A stretch of 30,300 bases of DNA. Origin: Kiritimatiellia bacterium (GTDB lineage: Bacteria; Verrucomicrobiota; Kiritimatiellia; RFP12; UBA1067). The notes beneath the pieces are model-generated. The model saw only the letters and a program-made list of their open reading frames with translations, had not been told where the DNA came from and made no database searches. The stretch is from assembly GCA_017405115.1 (NCBI GenBank), contig JAFRBA010000099.1, positions 1 to 30,300 of the forward strand. Direction: 5' to 3'. Positions 16,978 through 25,972 of the stretch are shown here, piece by piece; within the stretch, counting starts at the first letter, position 1; each line of letters opens with the position of its first letter. A program made the translations under genes and the position numbers.

Positions 16978-18246
16978 TCACTCAAACCACTCGGCTCCTA
17001 TTCTCCGCCCAAGGAGGTAGTACTTGCGGTCGTTGAACCACAGGACGCCCTGGCCGTCTAGAATCGTGTAAGACGTGTAGAAGCTGTTTCCGGCCTTGCG
17101 CGGCGCAAACAGCTTCGGCGCAGAAAAGCGAATCGGCTGGTCGCCTTCGGGATCGAACCGCCCGGCAAGCAGATACAGCGGGCCGCGCGTCTGGTACGGT
17201 CCCTTGCTGGTGTCGTATTTCATGTGCACGAGCGTGAAATACAGCCCGCTGCCGGCCTCCGGCCCTTTCCAGTCGTAGAGCGGGCACGGGCTCATCGGAT
17301 GCGGGATCGGCCTTCCCTCCGCGTCCAGGAGCTGCTTGACCGCGCTCCAGGTGCGACCGCCGTCGCGACTCTGGCTCCACACCGGGCTGCCGACCGAACA
17401 GCGCATCTGGGCAAACAGCCGTCCGTCCGGAAGCTTGACGACCGAGGCCTCCTCCGTGCTGTGATTCACGGCGGCGAGCATGTCGCGGTTCTTCGCGAAC
17501 ACCGTGAACCTGATGTCGCCGACAGCCGGATCGTCGTCGATGTTCTCGAACTGCCAGAACTCGACCTTGCTGCCGAACGACTTGTCGTACGGTGCCTTGC
17601 CGAAGCGAGTGCAGCCGACGAAGAACTTGCCGTTCTCGCCCAGGCGCAGGGGTCGCTGCCAGTTGACCCAGCATGGGTCAACACCAGGCTCGGAGCTGTC
17701 CTTGTCCATTCGTTCCATCGGAACCTGCTGAAGGCCCTCCCAAGTGTCGCCGCAGTCGTCGGAATATACGCCGAACATATGCCCGTACAGCATGGTGCAT
17801 ATCTTTTGCCGCGAAGCCGTCTGCTGGTTCCAAAGGCAGTAAAGGCGGCCGGATCTCGTCAGCATCGGCTGCTGCCAACTTGCGGCGAGCTTCGGATAGG
17901 CGCGGCACTCCGAGCCGGCGAGCGTCACCGGCCATGTCCACGACCGGCCCTTGTCCGCCGACTTCGAGAAGGCGATGTGATGGTCGACGCACCCCTCGGA
18001 GGAGCCCTGCGTCCAGAACGCATACAGCAGCCCGCGCCTCTCGTCGAAAATGACCTGGAAATGGTCGTTGAACGTGTCGCCGACCATCCGCAGCGCGGAA
18101 AGCGGAAGCTTCTTGCCGGCTGAGCCCTGAGAATTGCGCGGTATGTATACGAAGTAATCCGGGTGATTGACCAACGCATCCGCCGACACCTCGATCGACC
18201 TGTCGCCTATTAGCGCCGAAAGCGCCAGAACCATCATCGCCAGCAT
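16978..18246 (-). CDS. BNR/Asp-box sialidase-like six-bladed propeller protein
   Basis: A 422-residue protein with a short hydrophobic N-terminus (MLAMMVLALSALIG) that may be a signal peptide. Three Asp boxes of the pattern S-x-D-x-G-x-x-W are visible at 96-103, 162-169 and 293-300. The FWTQGSSEG and PMLTRSGRLYCLWN segments fit the exo-alpha-sialidase-like superfamily. In sialidases such a propeller removes terminal sialic acid, but related proteins act on other sugars. I could not confirm the arginine triad or the Tyr/Glu pair by eye, so the substrate stays open. It starts after AAGGAGG with 5-nt spacing and lies 67 nt downstream of the GH2 gene. Confidence 0.78.
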   Translation of the reverse strand: MLAMMVLALSALIGDRSIEVSADALVNHPDYFVYIPRNSQGSAGKKLPLSALRMVGDTFNDHFQVIFDERRGLLYAFWTQGSSEGCVDHHIAFSKSADKGRSWTWPVTLAGSECRAYPKLAASWQQPMLTRSGRLYCLWNQQTASRQKICTMLYGHMFGVYSDDCGDTWEGLQQVPMERMDKDSSEPGVDPCWVNWQRPLRLGENGKFFVGCTRFGKAPYDKSFGSKVEFWQFENIDDDPAVGDIRFTVFAKNRDMLAAVNHSTEEASVVKLPDGRLFAQMRCSVGSPVWSQSRDGGRTWSAVKQLLDAEGRPIPHPMSPCPLYDWKGPEAGSGLYFTLVHMKYDTSKGPYQTRGPLYLLAGRFDPEGDQPIRFSAPKLFAPRKAGNSFYTSYTILDGQGVLWFNDRKYYLLGRRIGAEWFE

Positions 18247-18313
18247 GGCAACCTCCTTCGGCTCATCGCCTTGCAGATGTGTTTTCCAAAGCTCACAGTG
18301 AGACCTCTAGTAT

Positions 18314-21300
18314 TCATTTGGGGTTGACCTCCCTGTCGTTGGCTTGTTTCCCCGTTGCAAAGACCACGTCGTTCGGCCCGATCTCTCGCGTCTCGCCGTT
18401 CAGATCGATGGAAATCGCCTCGTCGGCGTCGTAATTGAAGAGCGCGACCGTTTCCCGTCCGTCCGCGCCGACAACCGTGGCAAAGGCGAACTGGGAGCTT
18501 TTCGAAGTCGGCCGGCTCGGACCGTCCGCCCTGCCCCACGGCAGGTGCTCGTATGCAGCGACCTCGTCCTGTGCGCGCATCATCTCGAGCAGGTGCCGTC
18601 CGTCGTAGAAGACGCCCGAATAGACGGCATAGCCAGGACAACCGTTCACGAACGCGGCAAGCGCGAACTGACGGAACTGCTTAGGCGTCAGCACCTCGCC
18701 AGGACGGAGATAGCCGCCGTAGCCGCCCATTCCAGCCATCGGACAGTAGGGCTTGCGAAGATGACGGACGTTGTTCTTCATCCCATCGAACGCCACCTTG
18801 CCGATCTTGTGGTAGTAGCTCGCGAGATGGCCGTCCAGCCACTTCTCGTTCTTGAGCGCGTCCTTCGCGCAGTTGCGCCGGAAGGCACGCTCCGCCGCGG
18901 CATTGCCGTAGTCGAGCACGTAGTCGTAGTCGACGACCTTGAGTTTCGGATTGTATGCGTGGATCATCTCCGCGACAAGCTGAATCGACTTCATGCTCTG
19001 CATCGTGCGGAAGTCCGCCCATTTGTCCGGATCAGACCTCGCCTCCTCTATCGTCGGCGTCTTGCCGAGGCCGCGAAACGCCGCGAACGCCTTCAGGCAT
19101 TCGTCGCAGAAGCAGTACGTCTGGCACTCCCACGGCTCCTGGTCGAGCGTCACCCAGTCGCCATCCTGCGCACCCGCCGTCGTGAGGATGTCGTCGACAA
19201 CCTTGCGGAGATGCCGGTGGTAGCCCTCGTGCGTCGTGTAGAACTGGGGACAGATCAGGTTACTGTGCGCGTGCGCGGCGTCGATTGTCTTCGAAAGCCT
19301 CACGCCGAATTCCTGTTGTAGCTCTTTGGTGAGCCGACTCGACGAGGGCCCCCAGAAGTTGGGAATGCTGATGGAAAAGACCGTCTTCGGATAGTCCCGC
19401 GCGAGCTTCGCAGCGATCTCACGTCCCGCCGGGAAGTCATTGCAGCCCTTGCTATTGCGCCTGAAGGACAGGACCCCCGCGGCCGCATATGCGGGCATTG
19501 ACCGCGCAAAGAGTTCCGGCGGGAAATACCTCTCCTGATTGTTCCAGCTGAAGCAGAGGAATCGCTTCGAGCGGCGGAGGCCCCGGGGCAGCGGACGGAA
19601 CTTCATGTCAAAGCGCCGCATCGGCCCGGCCTTGCCCGCGTTCAGGAGACGGTAGCCGACCGGATATGTCCCGCAGAAATCCTTGACGTCGGCCCGCGGG
19701 CCGATTACCGCGGCGACGCCGAACAGCCGGTCGCAGTCGAAGCGTCGGCGGTTCATCGCCCTGAGCCCGCGAGGATTCTCGAAGCGGTGGCGGACGCATT
19801 TGACGCCGTCCAGGGCGTCCGGCTCTGACGAAGCCGGCGTCTCCACGCCCCACAGCGCGGCGTTCGGACAAAACGCGCCCTTCAGCTCCAATGCGTCGGG
19901 AACGTAGACTTCCAGCACCGTGTCCTTCGCATCCTCGGGATCGCCCCTGAAGAGAAATGCAGCGGGGATCGGCGCGTCAGAGAAGTTGAGCATGTCGACC
20001 ATGCCGCCGTTCCAGTCCTTGTTCCACACCGCCGGAAACGCCGCGACGTCGATCGGCATCTCGTCCGTGTCGACGCCTGGCGCGGAAGTGACGACGACGT
20101 CCGCGAACGAGACACGTCCCTTGCCGAGCGACAGGAGATGAACCGCCGCGCGGGCCGCCTTCTTTGGAGACGTGAAGGACCAGGATGCGCGTTTCCAGTT
20201 CTCGACGCCCGTCGCCTTGCCCTCCTTGACTCCGAGAGACCTCCCCTTCGCGTCGAAGAACTCCATCGCCGCGCCGGCCTTGCCGCCCGCGGAGCAGGCA
20301 ATCTGGGCGGAGACAGCCCACTCGACGACGCCCTTCAGGTCCGTCGTCACGTCCTTGGAAACGCCGAATTTCTGCGCACCGTCCAAGTAGCACAGCTCGA
20401 TCGAAGGTTTCTTGCCTCGGTAGCCCGTCGGGTTGAACGTCACCTTCCCGGAAGCCTCCAGCCCAGGATAGAATTTCTCAACCCAGTCCGCTCCGTCGGC
20501 CGTGCGGATCGGCAGCGACGCGGCGGCAGGGACAATTCCGCGATCGCGGGGACGGACGCCGATGTCGATTTTCCCCGACGACCCGGCCTTCGCGCGCACG
20601 ACGACGGAAAGATGTCCGTTGAAGACGACATGCTCGCGGTTGCGGAAGCCCGTCAGGTCCGTCTCGTCGCCATTCTCCACGCCGACCAGTTCACCGCCGC
20701 GGACGTCAACGTCGACCGCGATCCGCGTGCGCGGCACAAGCCGGCCTTCCGCGTCGAGGGCGTCCACGTTGACATATGCGACCGATTCGCCGTCCGCCAC
20801 GATCGAGTCCGATTCCAGGCGGAGCGCGAGATGCGTGGCCGGTCCAGTCGTCTCGACCTTGGTCTCAGCCCAGCGGACGCCCTTCCGGTACGCAACGGCC
20901 GAGATCGCCCCGGGCTGATAGGCGACGTCGGGCCAAACCGTCCGCGCGCCGGCAAACGGGACCTTGCGCCGCCCTTGCGAGACGCCGTTCACGAACAGTT
21001 CCACCTCGTCGCCGGACGTGAACGCGACGACCGGCGTCTTCTTGCCGACGCGCTCCGGCCAATTCCAGTGCGGAAGAAGGTGCACGGTCGGCTCGTCCGG
21101 GCACCACCGCGCCTTGAACTGCCAGTAGACGTCGCGCGGGAAGCCGGCGAGGTCGAACAGTCCCGTCGGGCAGGCGCGGACGGCTCCGCGGACCTGGCCG
21201 TATTCGGCGATCTCGCGTTCCATCTCCCGCTGCCGCGTCGGATCGACGCTTGCCGCAACCGCACGCATCAGCGGCGTCGCGCCGGGACCGCCCAGATAGT

Positions 21301-22975
21301 CGAAGCCCGTCCAGTAGAATCCGCCCACATGGGACGGCGTCATTTCGTGCGCCATCCACTCCTCGTCCATCTTCCGCAACGCACCCTCGAGATAGGACGA
21401 CACGCGCAGATCGCGGCAGTCGCGCGGACTCTTCAGGTCAAAGTAGTATTCGCCGCGGGTCGCGAGATAACAACCCGTCTCCGTCGTGATCGTCGGTTTG
21501 TCCGGACGCGCGGCATGATAAGGGGCGATCTTTCCGCAGCAGTAGTTGAACCCGTAGACATCGACGAAATCGACCTCGTCCAGCAAACATGCCGCCGCAT
21601 TGTTGTTCGCCGTCGTGACGGGACGCGTCGGATCCTCCTCGCGCACGATTGCGACCAGCGCCTTGCCCGTCCGTCCGTAAAGCCCGATGTCGTATCCGCC
21701 AAGGTCGCCGCGCTGCTCGGGAATCTCGTTGCCGACGCCCCAAAGGACGATCGAGGGATGGTTGCGGTTCGCCCGCACCATCGCCCGCAGGTCGCGCTCA
21801 TGCCAACGCGGGAAGAGCCGATGGTAGTCGTTCTCGAAGAAAGCCGCATTCCACTGGTCGAACGTCTCGTCCATCACCAGGAACCCAAGCTCGTCGCAGA
21901 GGTCGTAGAATCCGGCCGGATGCCGGTAATGGCTCATGCGGATCGCATTGCAGCCGACCTCCTTCAGCTTTAGAAGCCGCCGGCGGCACGCGCTCTCGTT
22001 CCAGGCGTTGCCGAGAACATCGAAGTCCTGGTGCAGGCAGACGCCGCGGATCGGCACCCGGCGCCCGTTCAACTGGAAGCCGCGTGCGTCGGCAAAGAAT
22101 CCGAACGTGCGGATGCCGTACCGAAACGTCTTGCCCTCGATCTCGACGGAATGGAGGTACGGGTCGTCAACATCCCACAGCCGGGCGTTCTCGACTCTGA
22201 ACATACGCTCCTTCCTCCCTCCCATCGACATCTCATACGTGACGGTGACCGTTGCGTCACGGCCCTCCAGCTCCGTCCGAATCGCCACGGAATCCGGCAC
22301 CAGATGATCCCCGTCGCAGATCTCAAGAAAACAGTCGCGCTGAAGTCCCGCGCCAACGTAGAAGCGCGACGACAGCGGGACGTGTGCCGTCCGCACCGCA
22401 AGCACGTTCGTGCCGCCGAAGTCTACGTACGGCGTCAGTTCGACGCGCCACGGCGAATAGCCGTAGGGCCAGCCGCCGACAAAGTGCCCGTTGATCCAGA
22501 CCATCGCGAAGGACATCGCCCCGTCACACGCGAAGAAGACACGCTTGCCGCGGGCCGCAGCCGGAACGTCCAGCGTCCGCCGGTACCAGCCGGCCGCCGC
22601 CGGATCGGTAAAGCCGTCCGACGCCAGCCGGTCGCAGGCGAAGCCGCGGTCCAGTCCGCGGTCATGCGGCACGCGGACTGTCGGCCAGCCGTCGTCCTTG
22701 AACTCGGCTCGCGCCCTAGACGGCGTCGGCACGGGCTTTCTGCGCCCATCCAGCCACGCCTCCATGTTCCCAAAGGTGAACTGCCGCTCATCGCCGTTCC
22801 TCAACGCCGTCTGCGCGCGCCACCCCGTCGCAAGCCGAACACGGACAGAAGCCGCCGAAGAGCAGCAGGTAGAGCACTCGCTCGCGCCGGAATCAACCGT
22901 CAGGCCTGCGGCCAGCGCGAAAATGAATATGGGCAACTGACGGACAAGCGAATGTTTCAGATTAAGGGCGTTCAT
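18314..22975 (-). CDS. Giant GH2 beta-galactosidase-like protein with C-terminal barrel module
   Basis: A 1553-residue exported protein. After the signal segment, residues ~50-800 form a GH2 enzyme: sugar-binding domain (WYRRTLDVP), immunoglobulin-like domain, and a TIM barrel with acid/base E417 in GVGNEIPEQ and nucleophile E499 in TTETG. Two further beta domains follow (DEVELFVNGVSQGR is typical of the GH2 DUF4982-like part). Residues ~831-1553 repeat the module found at the end of the DUF4091 protein, with the motif DQEPWECQTYCFC...C. It probably removes beta-linked galactose or a related sugar from a complex glycan while the second module acts on another linkage or binds. The ATG overlaps the stop of the fucosidase gene as ATGA and has GGAGG just upstream, so translation is coupled. 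An upstream in-frame extension was rejected. Confidence 0.88.
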   Translation of the reverse strand: MNALNLKHSLVRQLPIFIFALAAGLTVDSGASECSTCCSSAASVRVRLATGWRAQTALRNGDERQFTFGNMEAWLDGRRKPVPTPSRARAEFKDDGWPTVRVPHDRGLDRGFACDRLASDGFTDPAAAGWYRRTLDVPAAARGKRVFFACDGAMSFAMVWINGHFVGGWPYGYSPWRVELTPYVDFGGTNVLAVRTAHVPLSSRFYVGAGLQRDCFLEICDGDHLVPDSVAIRTELEGRDATVTVTYEMSMGGRKERMFRVENARLWDVDDPYLHSVEIEGKTFRYGIRTFGFFADARGFQLNGRRVPIRGVCLHQDFDVLGNAWNESACRRRLLKLKEVGCNAIRMSHYRHPAGFYDLCDELGFLVMDETFDQWNAAFFENDYHRLFPRWHERDLRAMVRANRNHPSIVLWGVGNEIPEQRGDLGGYDIGLYGRTGKALVAIVREEDPTRPVTTANNNAAACLLDEVDFVDVYGFNYCCGKIAPYHAARPDKPTITTETGCYLATRGEYYFDLKSPRDCRDLRVSSYLEGALRKMDEEWMAHEMTPSHVGGFYWTGFDYLGGPGATPLMRAVAASVDPTRQREMEREIAEYGQVRGAVRACPTGLFDLAGFPRDVYWQFKARWCPDEPTVHLLPHWNWPERVGKKTPVVAFTSGDEVELFVNGVSQGRRKVPFAGARTVWPDVAYQPGAISAVAYRKGVRWAETKVETTGPATHLALRLESDSIVADGESVAYVNVDALDAEGRLVPRTRIAVDVDVRGGELVGVENGDETDLTGFRNREHVVFNGHLSVVVRAKAGSSGKIDIGVRPRDRGIVPAAASLPIRTADGADWVEKFYPGLEASGKVTFNPTGYRGKKPSIELCYLDGAQKFGVSKDVTTDLKGVVEWAVSAQIACSAGGKAGAAMEFFDAKGRSLGVKEGKATGVENWKRASWSFTSPKKAARAAVHLLSLGKGRVSFADVVVTSAPGVDTDEMPIDVAAFPAVWNKDWNGGMVDMLNFSDAPIPAAFLFRGDPEDAKDTVLEVYVPDALELKGAFCPNAALWGVETPASSEPDALDGVKCVRHRFENPRGLRAMNRRRFDCDRLFGVAAVIGPRADVKDFCGTYPVGYRLLNAGKAGPMRRFDMKFRPLPRGLRRSKRFLCFSWNNQERYFPPELFARSMPAYAAAGVLSFRRNSKGCNDFPAGREIAAKLARDYPKTVFSISIPNFWGPSSSRLTKELQQEFGVRLSKTIDAAHAHSNLICPQFYTTHEGYHRHLRKVVDDILTTAGAQDGDWVTLDQEPWECQTYCFCDECLKAFAAFRGLGKTPTIEEARSDPDKWADFRTMQSMKSIQLVAEMIHAYNPKLKVVDYDYVLDYGNAAAERAFRRNCAKDALKNEKWLDGHLASYYHKIGKVAFDGMKNNVRHLRKPYCPMAGMGGYGGYLRPGEVLTPKQFRQFALAAFVNGCPGYAVYSGVFYDGRHLLEMMRAQDEVAAYEHLPWGRADGPSRPTSKSSQFAFATVVGADGRETVALFNYDADEAISIDLNGETREIGPNDVVFATGKQANDREVNPK

Positions 22976-24477
22976 TTGACCTCCGTTTTCGTCCAGATTT
23001 CGATGACCGGGTTCACGACCGGCGGACATGTCGCCGGCAGCCGGATCTGCCACAGATCCTCGCCGCCATGCTTATAGAGACGCTGCTCGGCGGTCTGCCG
23101 AGCCTTCCGGACCTGAAGTTCCGACGCATCGTGCAGGAACTGCGCATAGGCAATGCGCTCTCCGAAGTCGACGGACAGCGCCTTACCCGGATAGACCAGG
23201 AGATGGATGTAGAGCTTCCCCGTCTGCGGATTGTAGGTGAGGAGAGTGTTCTCCGGAGCCTTGAATCCGACCGGTGCCTCGGTGCAGCCGTAGACAGACC
23301 GTCCGTTCAGCTTCATCCACGCGGCGAAGTCGTCGAGCTTCGCGAGGGCGCGGCTGTCGAAGAGTCCGCGGCCCGTCGGCCCGACGTTCATGATGAGGTT
23401 CCCGCCCTTCGAGACGGCGTGTGCCAAGACGCCAATCAGCTCGGATGTGCTCCTCCACGTCGCCTCGTCGCGATGATAGCCCCAGCTGCCCGAAAACGTC
23501 TGGCAGGTCTCCCACGCGACGCGCTTGCCGCGCACTGTCGGCCAGTTCACGACCTTGAACTGCTCGGGCGTGACGAAGTCCCATCCGTCGTCGGTGTCGT
23601 AAAGGCCCATGCGGTTGTTCACGATGATTTGCGGCTGGAGCTTGCGCGTCAGGCGCAAAAGGCCCTCCGAATCCCAGTCTTCGGCCGTCTTGCCGTGCTC
23701 GCCGGGATAGGTGAAGTCAAACCAGACGATGTCGACCTTGCCGTAGTTCGTCAGCAGCTCCGTCACCTGGTCCTTCATGTATTGCCTGTACTTGGACATG
23801 TCGCGGTTCCGGTTCAGCGCAGGATAGTCCTCGTCGGAATCGCCGAACGTGCCGTAGTAGTTCGCCGTCTTCGGACGCCGCGGATGGCGGTCGTCGATGG
23901 TGAAGTCGGGGTGGTGCCAGTCAATAAGCGAATAGTAGAAGCCGACCTTCAGGCCCTCCGCCCGGCAGGCTTCGGTAAATTCACGGACAATGTCGCGCCC
24001 GAAAGGCGTCTTGGTGACCTTGTAGTCCGTATACCTCGTGTCCCACAGGCAAAAGCCCTCGTGGTGCTTGACAGTCAGCACGATATACCTCATGCCGGCG
24101 CATTTCGCCGTCCGCACCCATTCGCCCGCATCGAAGAGGTCGGGGTTGAACATCTCGAAATACCGATCGTACTTCTCTTCGGATATCGTCTCCCGCTCCT
24201 TGATCCACTCATGGCGCGCCGGAAGCGAGTAGAGCCCGAAGTGGATGAACATCCCCAAGCGGTCGTGCGTCCACCACGCAAGCCGCTCCGCCTTCTGCTC
24301 CGACGTCTCGTCGAAAAGCCGCCGCGTCGGAAACCCGTCCGCATGAACAGCCATCGCCGCAAGCACGACAAGCAGCATAGCTCTTTTTAGCCATAGAGAA
24401 CACAAAGAGCACAAAGGCTCACACGCCCTCTTTGCGACCTTTGCGATCTTTGCGGCTAAAACATCATGAACAATCAT
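22972..24477 (-). CDS. GH29 alpha-L-fucosidase, secreted
   Basis: A 501-residue retaining alpha-L-fucosidase that should release terminal L-fucose from glycans outside the cytoplasm. WWTHDRLGMFIHFGLYS is the family's N-terminal signature, KHHEGFCLWDT follows, and the nucleophile is D254 in DIVWFDFTYPG. MNVGPTGRGLFD closes the catalytic barrel; a small beta domain ends the protein. The ATG at 24477 has AAGGAGG 5 nt upstream; an earlier in-frame ATG lacks this. Its first ~33 residues are encoded by a 77-bp palindromic repeat that precedes the hydrophobic signal core MLLVVLAAMAV; a start at 24378 would skip the repeat but has a weak ribosome site. It overlaps the GH2 gene by 4 nt. Confidence 0.92.
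   Translation of the reverse strand: MIVHDVLAAKIAKVAKRACEPLCSLCSLWLKRAMLLVVLAAMAVHADGFPTRRLFDETSEQKAERLAWWTHDRLGMFIHFGLYSLPARHEWIKERETISEEKYDRYFEMFNPDLFDAGEWVRTAKCAGMRYIVLTVKHHEGFCLWDTRYTDYKVTKTPFGRDIVREFTEACRAEGLKVGFYYSLIDWHHPDFTIDDRHPRRPKTANYYGTFGDSDEDYPALNRNRDMSKYRQYMKDQVTELLTNYGKVDIVWFDFTYPGEHGKTAEDWDSEGLLRLTRKLQPQIIVNNRMGLYDTDDGWDFVTPEQFKVVNWPTVRGKRVAWETCQTFSGSWGYHRDEATWRSTSELIGVLAHAVSKGGNLIMNVGPTGRGLFDSRALAKLDDFAAWMKLNGRSVYGCTEAPVGFKAPENTLLTYNPQTGKLYIHLLVYPGKALSVDFGERIAYAQFLHDASELQVRKARQTAEQRLYKHGGEDLWQIRLPATCPPVVNPVIEIWTKTEVK
24385..24461. repeat. 77-bp palindromic repeat inserted in the 5' end of the fucosidase gene
   Basis: The unit has perfect 8-bp inverted ends (TTTTAGCC/GGCTAAAA) and internal iterations of CTTTGCGA on one side and CACAAAGAG on the other. 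It lies inside the fucosidase reading frame between the ribosome site and the signal-peptide core. Similar CTTTGCGATCTTTGCGG-type strings are, from memory, common dispersed repeats in diverse bacteria. Confidence 0.65.
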
Positions 24478-24497
24478 GCGCACCTCCTTCATTTTCA

Positions 24498-24589
24498 TTG
24501 TTCACACATCTCAATTGCCAAAAGTGCCACAAATGCAAATTTGCGATTTGCCATTTGTGAACAGTTGTGACATTTGCCATTTGTGAACA
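24498..24589. promoter_or_regulatory. Direct and inverted repeats between regulator and fucosidase genes
   Basis: In the 124-nt gap, ATTTGCCATTTGTGAACA occurs exactly twice (24546-24563 and 24572-24589; period 26). TTGTTCACA at 24498-24506 is the reverse complement of TGTGAACAA at 24582-24590. These could be operator copies for the operon's regulator, or a small repeat expansion. No clear promoter hexamers were found here. Confidence 0.4.
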
Positions 24590-24601
24590 ATCATGCTTTC
24601 C

Positions 24602-25696
24602 TCACTTTCTCCTCTCCGTCGATCCTCTCACGACAAGCGGCGCGGGCAAGAAGAAGTCACACGCCGGGAGCGACGGGTCGGCAATACGCGCCAACAGCTG
24701 CCGGAACGCCGCCTGCGCCATCTGCTCACGGTTTTGGCGCACCGTGGTAAGAGGCGGCGTCATGAGCGCGGCGACGGGGAGATCGGCGAATCCCGTCAGC
24801 ATCACGTCCTCGGGAACGCGCAACCCCGCCTTCTCCAAGGTCTGCTTAAAGACGGCGGCGATGGCGTCGTTGCTGCAGATGAAAGCATCGGGACGCCGCT
24901 TCTGACGCTTCAGGTAGCGTTTCAGCGCCTTAAGGTCGTCCGCCTCGGCGTATAGGACATTCCCGCCCTTCGGCATCTTCGCGCCCGCAAGCTTGAGCGC
25001 GGCTTCCGCGCCGGCGAGACGGTTTGAGAACGTCGTCGGGCAGAGTTCGCAGATGAGAAAGTGCATGTGCTTCGCGCCGACGGACATCAAGTGCTTCGCA
25101 ATTCGCGCCCCGGCCTCAAGGTCGTTCACGCCAACGACGTCGTAGTGGCTCCGCTCGGGAAACGGCACAATGTCGCAGTCAAGGAGGACGACGGGAATCT
25201 TCTTCTTGTCGAAAAGCCCAAGGATGTGCGGGTTTATCTCGTCGCCTATCGGCCCTGCAAGCGGTTCGTAGATGACACCCGCGAAGTTGCCCTTGATAAA
25301 CGCTGCGGCGAGCTCGCGAACCAGCGCGATGCGCTCCTCGCGCACGTTGCTCCACACCTCGCCGAAGCACAGCTCATAGCCAGACTCCCGCGCAAGGCGG
25401 TTGATCTCGCTCACGACCGGCTTGAAGAAGTCGGTCACCGCGACGCCGGGAACAATCAGCCCGATCTTCCGGGATGCGTTACGCTTCCTCACAAATGTGC
25501 CGCTTCCCTGACGTCGCGAAATAAGCCCCTGGCGAGCCAGTTCGTCAAGCGCATGAAGCACGGTGGTGTTGGACAGCCCCGTGCGGCGTATAAGCGCACG
25601 AACGCTGGGGAACGGATTTCCCGCGCCGTACTTCCCTCCATGAATGTCCTTCTTGAGGGACTCGACAAGCAGTCTATATGTCGCGTTTGGCTTCAC
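24602..25696 (-). CDS. GntR-HTH / LacI-type sugar-binding transcription regulator
   Basis: A 364-residue regulator. Residues ~5-75 are a GntR-type winged helix (FPSVRALIRRTGLSNTTVLHAL, then QGSGTFV). The rest is a periplasmic-binding-protein-like effector domain of the LacI/AraR kind (KIGLIVPG, GVIYEPLAG, VVGVNDLEAG, PDAFICSNDAIA, LTGFADLPVA). Such proteins normally repress catabolic genes until a sugar binds. The GTG start is preferred because the longer frame would begin with a TTG lying just upstream of, and running through, the -10 element; AAAGG sits 9-10 nt before the GTG. As first gene of the eight-gene minus-strand series it is the best candidate controller of that operon. Confidence 0.88.
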   Translation of the reverse strand: MKPNATYRLLVESLKKDIHGGKYGAGNPFPSVRALIRRTGLSNTTVLHALDELARQGLISRRQGSGTFVRKRNASRKIGLIVPGVAVTDFFKPVVSEINRLARESGYELCFGEVWSNVREERIALVRELAAAFIKGNFAGVIYEPLAGPIGDEINPHILGLFDKKKIPVVLLDCDIVPFPERSHYDVVGVNDLEAGARIAKHLMSVGAKHMHFLICELCPTTFSNRLAGAEAALKLAGAKMPKGGNVLYAEADDLKALKRYLKRQKRRPDAFICSNDAIAAVFKQTLEKAGLRVPEDVMLTGFADLPVAALMTPPLTTVRQNREQMAQAAFRQLLARIADPSLPACDFFLPAPLVVRGSTERRK

Positions 25697-25720
25697 ACGT
25701 GCCGTTTTCCTTTCGCGCAG

Positions 25721-25764
25721 ATTATAGCACAACCAACTATCTCAACACAAACTGTTAGCGAACA
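25721..25764 (-). promoter_or_regulatory. Extended -10 promoter of the glycan operon with a candidate operator
   Basis: On the minus strand TGCTATAAT (25729-25721) is an extended -10 element upstream of the regulator's GTG. A TTGTGT hexamer lies 18 nt further upstream. The near-palindrome TGTTAGCGAACA (25753-25764, 10 of 12 positions symmetric) overlaps the upstream part of the promoter and could bind the regulator. Confidence 0.5.
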
Positions 25765-25814
25765 CTTTTTTGAGGAGCGCTGACAAAGCGAATCACATTT
25801 ATTGACATAAATTA

Positions 25815-25834
25815 CGCGGGCGAGTTAGCCCGCG
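25815..25834. terminator. GC-rich hairpin in the gap between the operon promoter and the ATPase remnant
   Basis: A perfect 7-bp stem CGCGGGC/GCCCGCG with a 6-nt loop. T-tracts are weak on both sides. It may end transcription coming from the minus-strand ATPase remnant. The rest of the 25765-25972 gap shows no gene. Confidence 0.4.
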
Positions 25835-25972
25835 CACATCTATCAGTTGTTTTTACCAGTTGTATTGGTTGTTTTCTCCAACAGGTTCCGACGCAAGAAT
25901 TGTTCCGCACATAGTTCTCATTTTGGAATCTGCAGGCCCCGTGAGCTTAGAGGAGCCTTGTCCCCACCAGGT

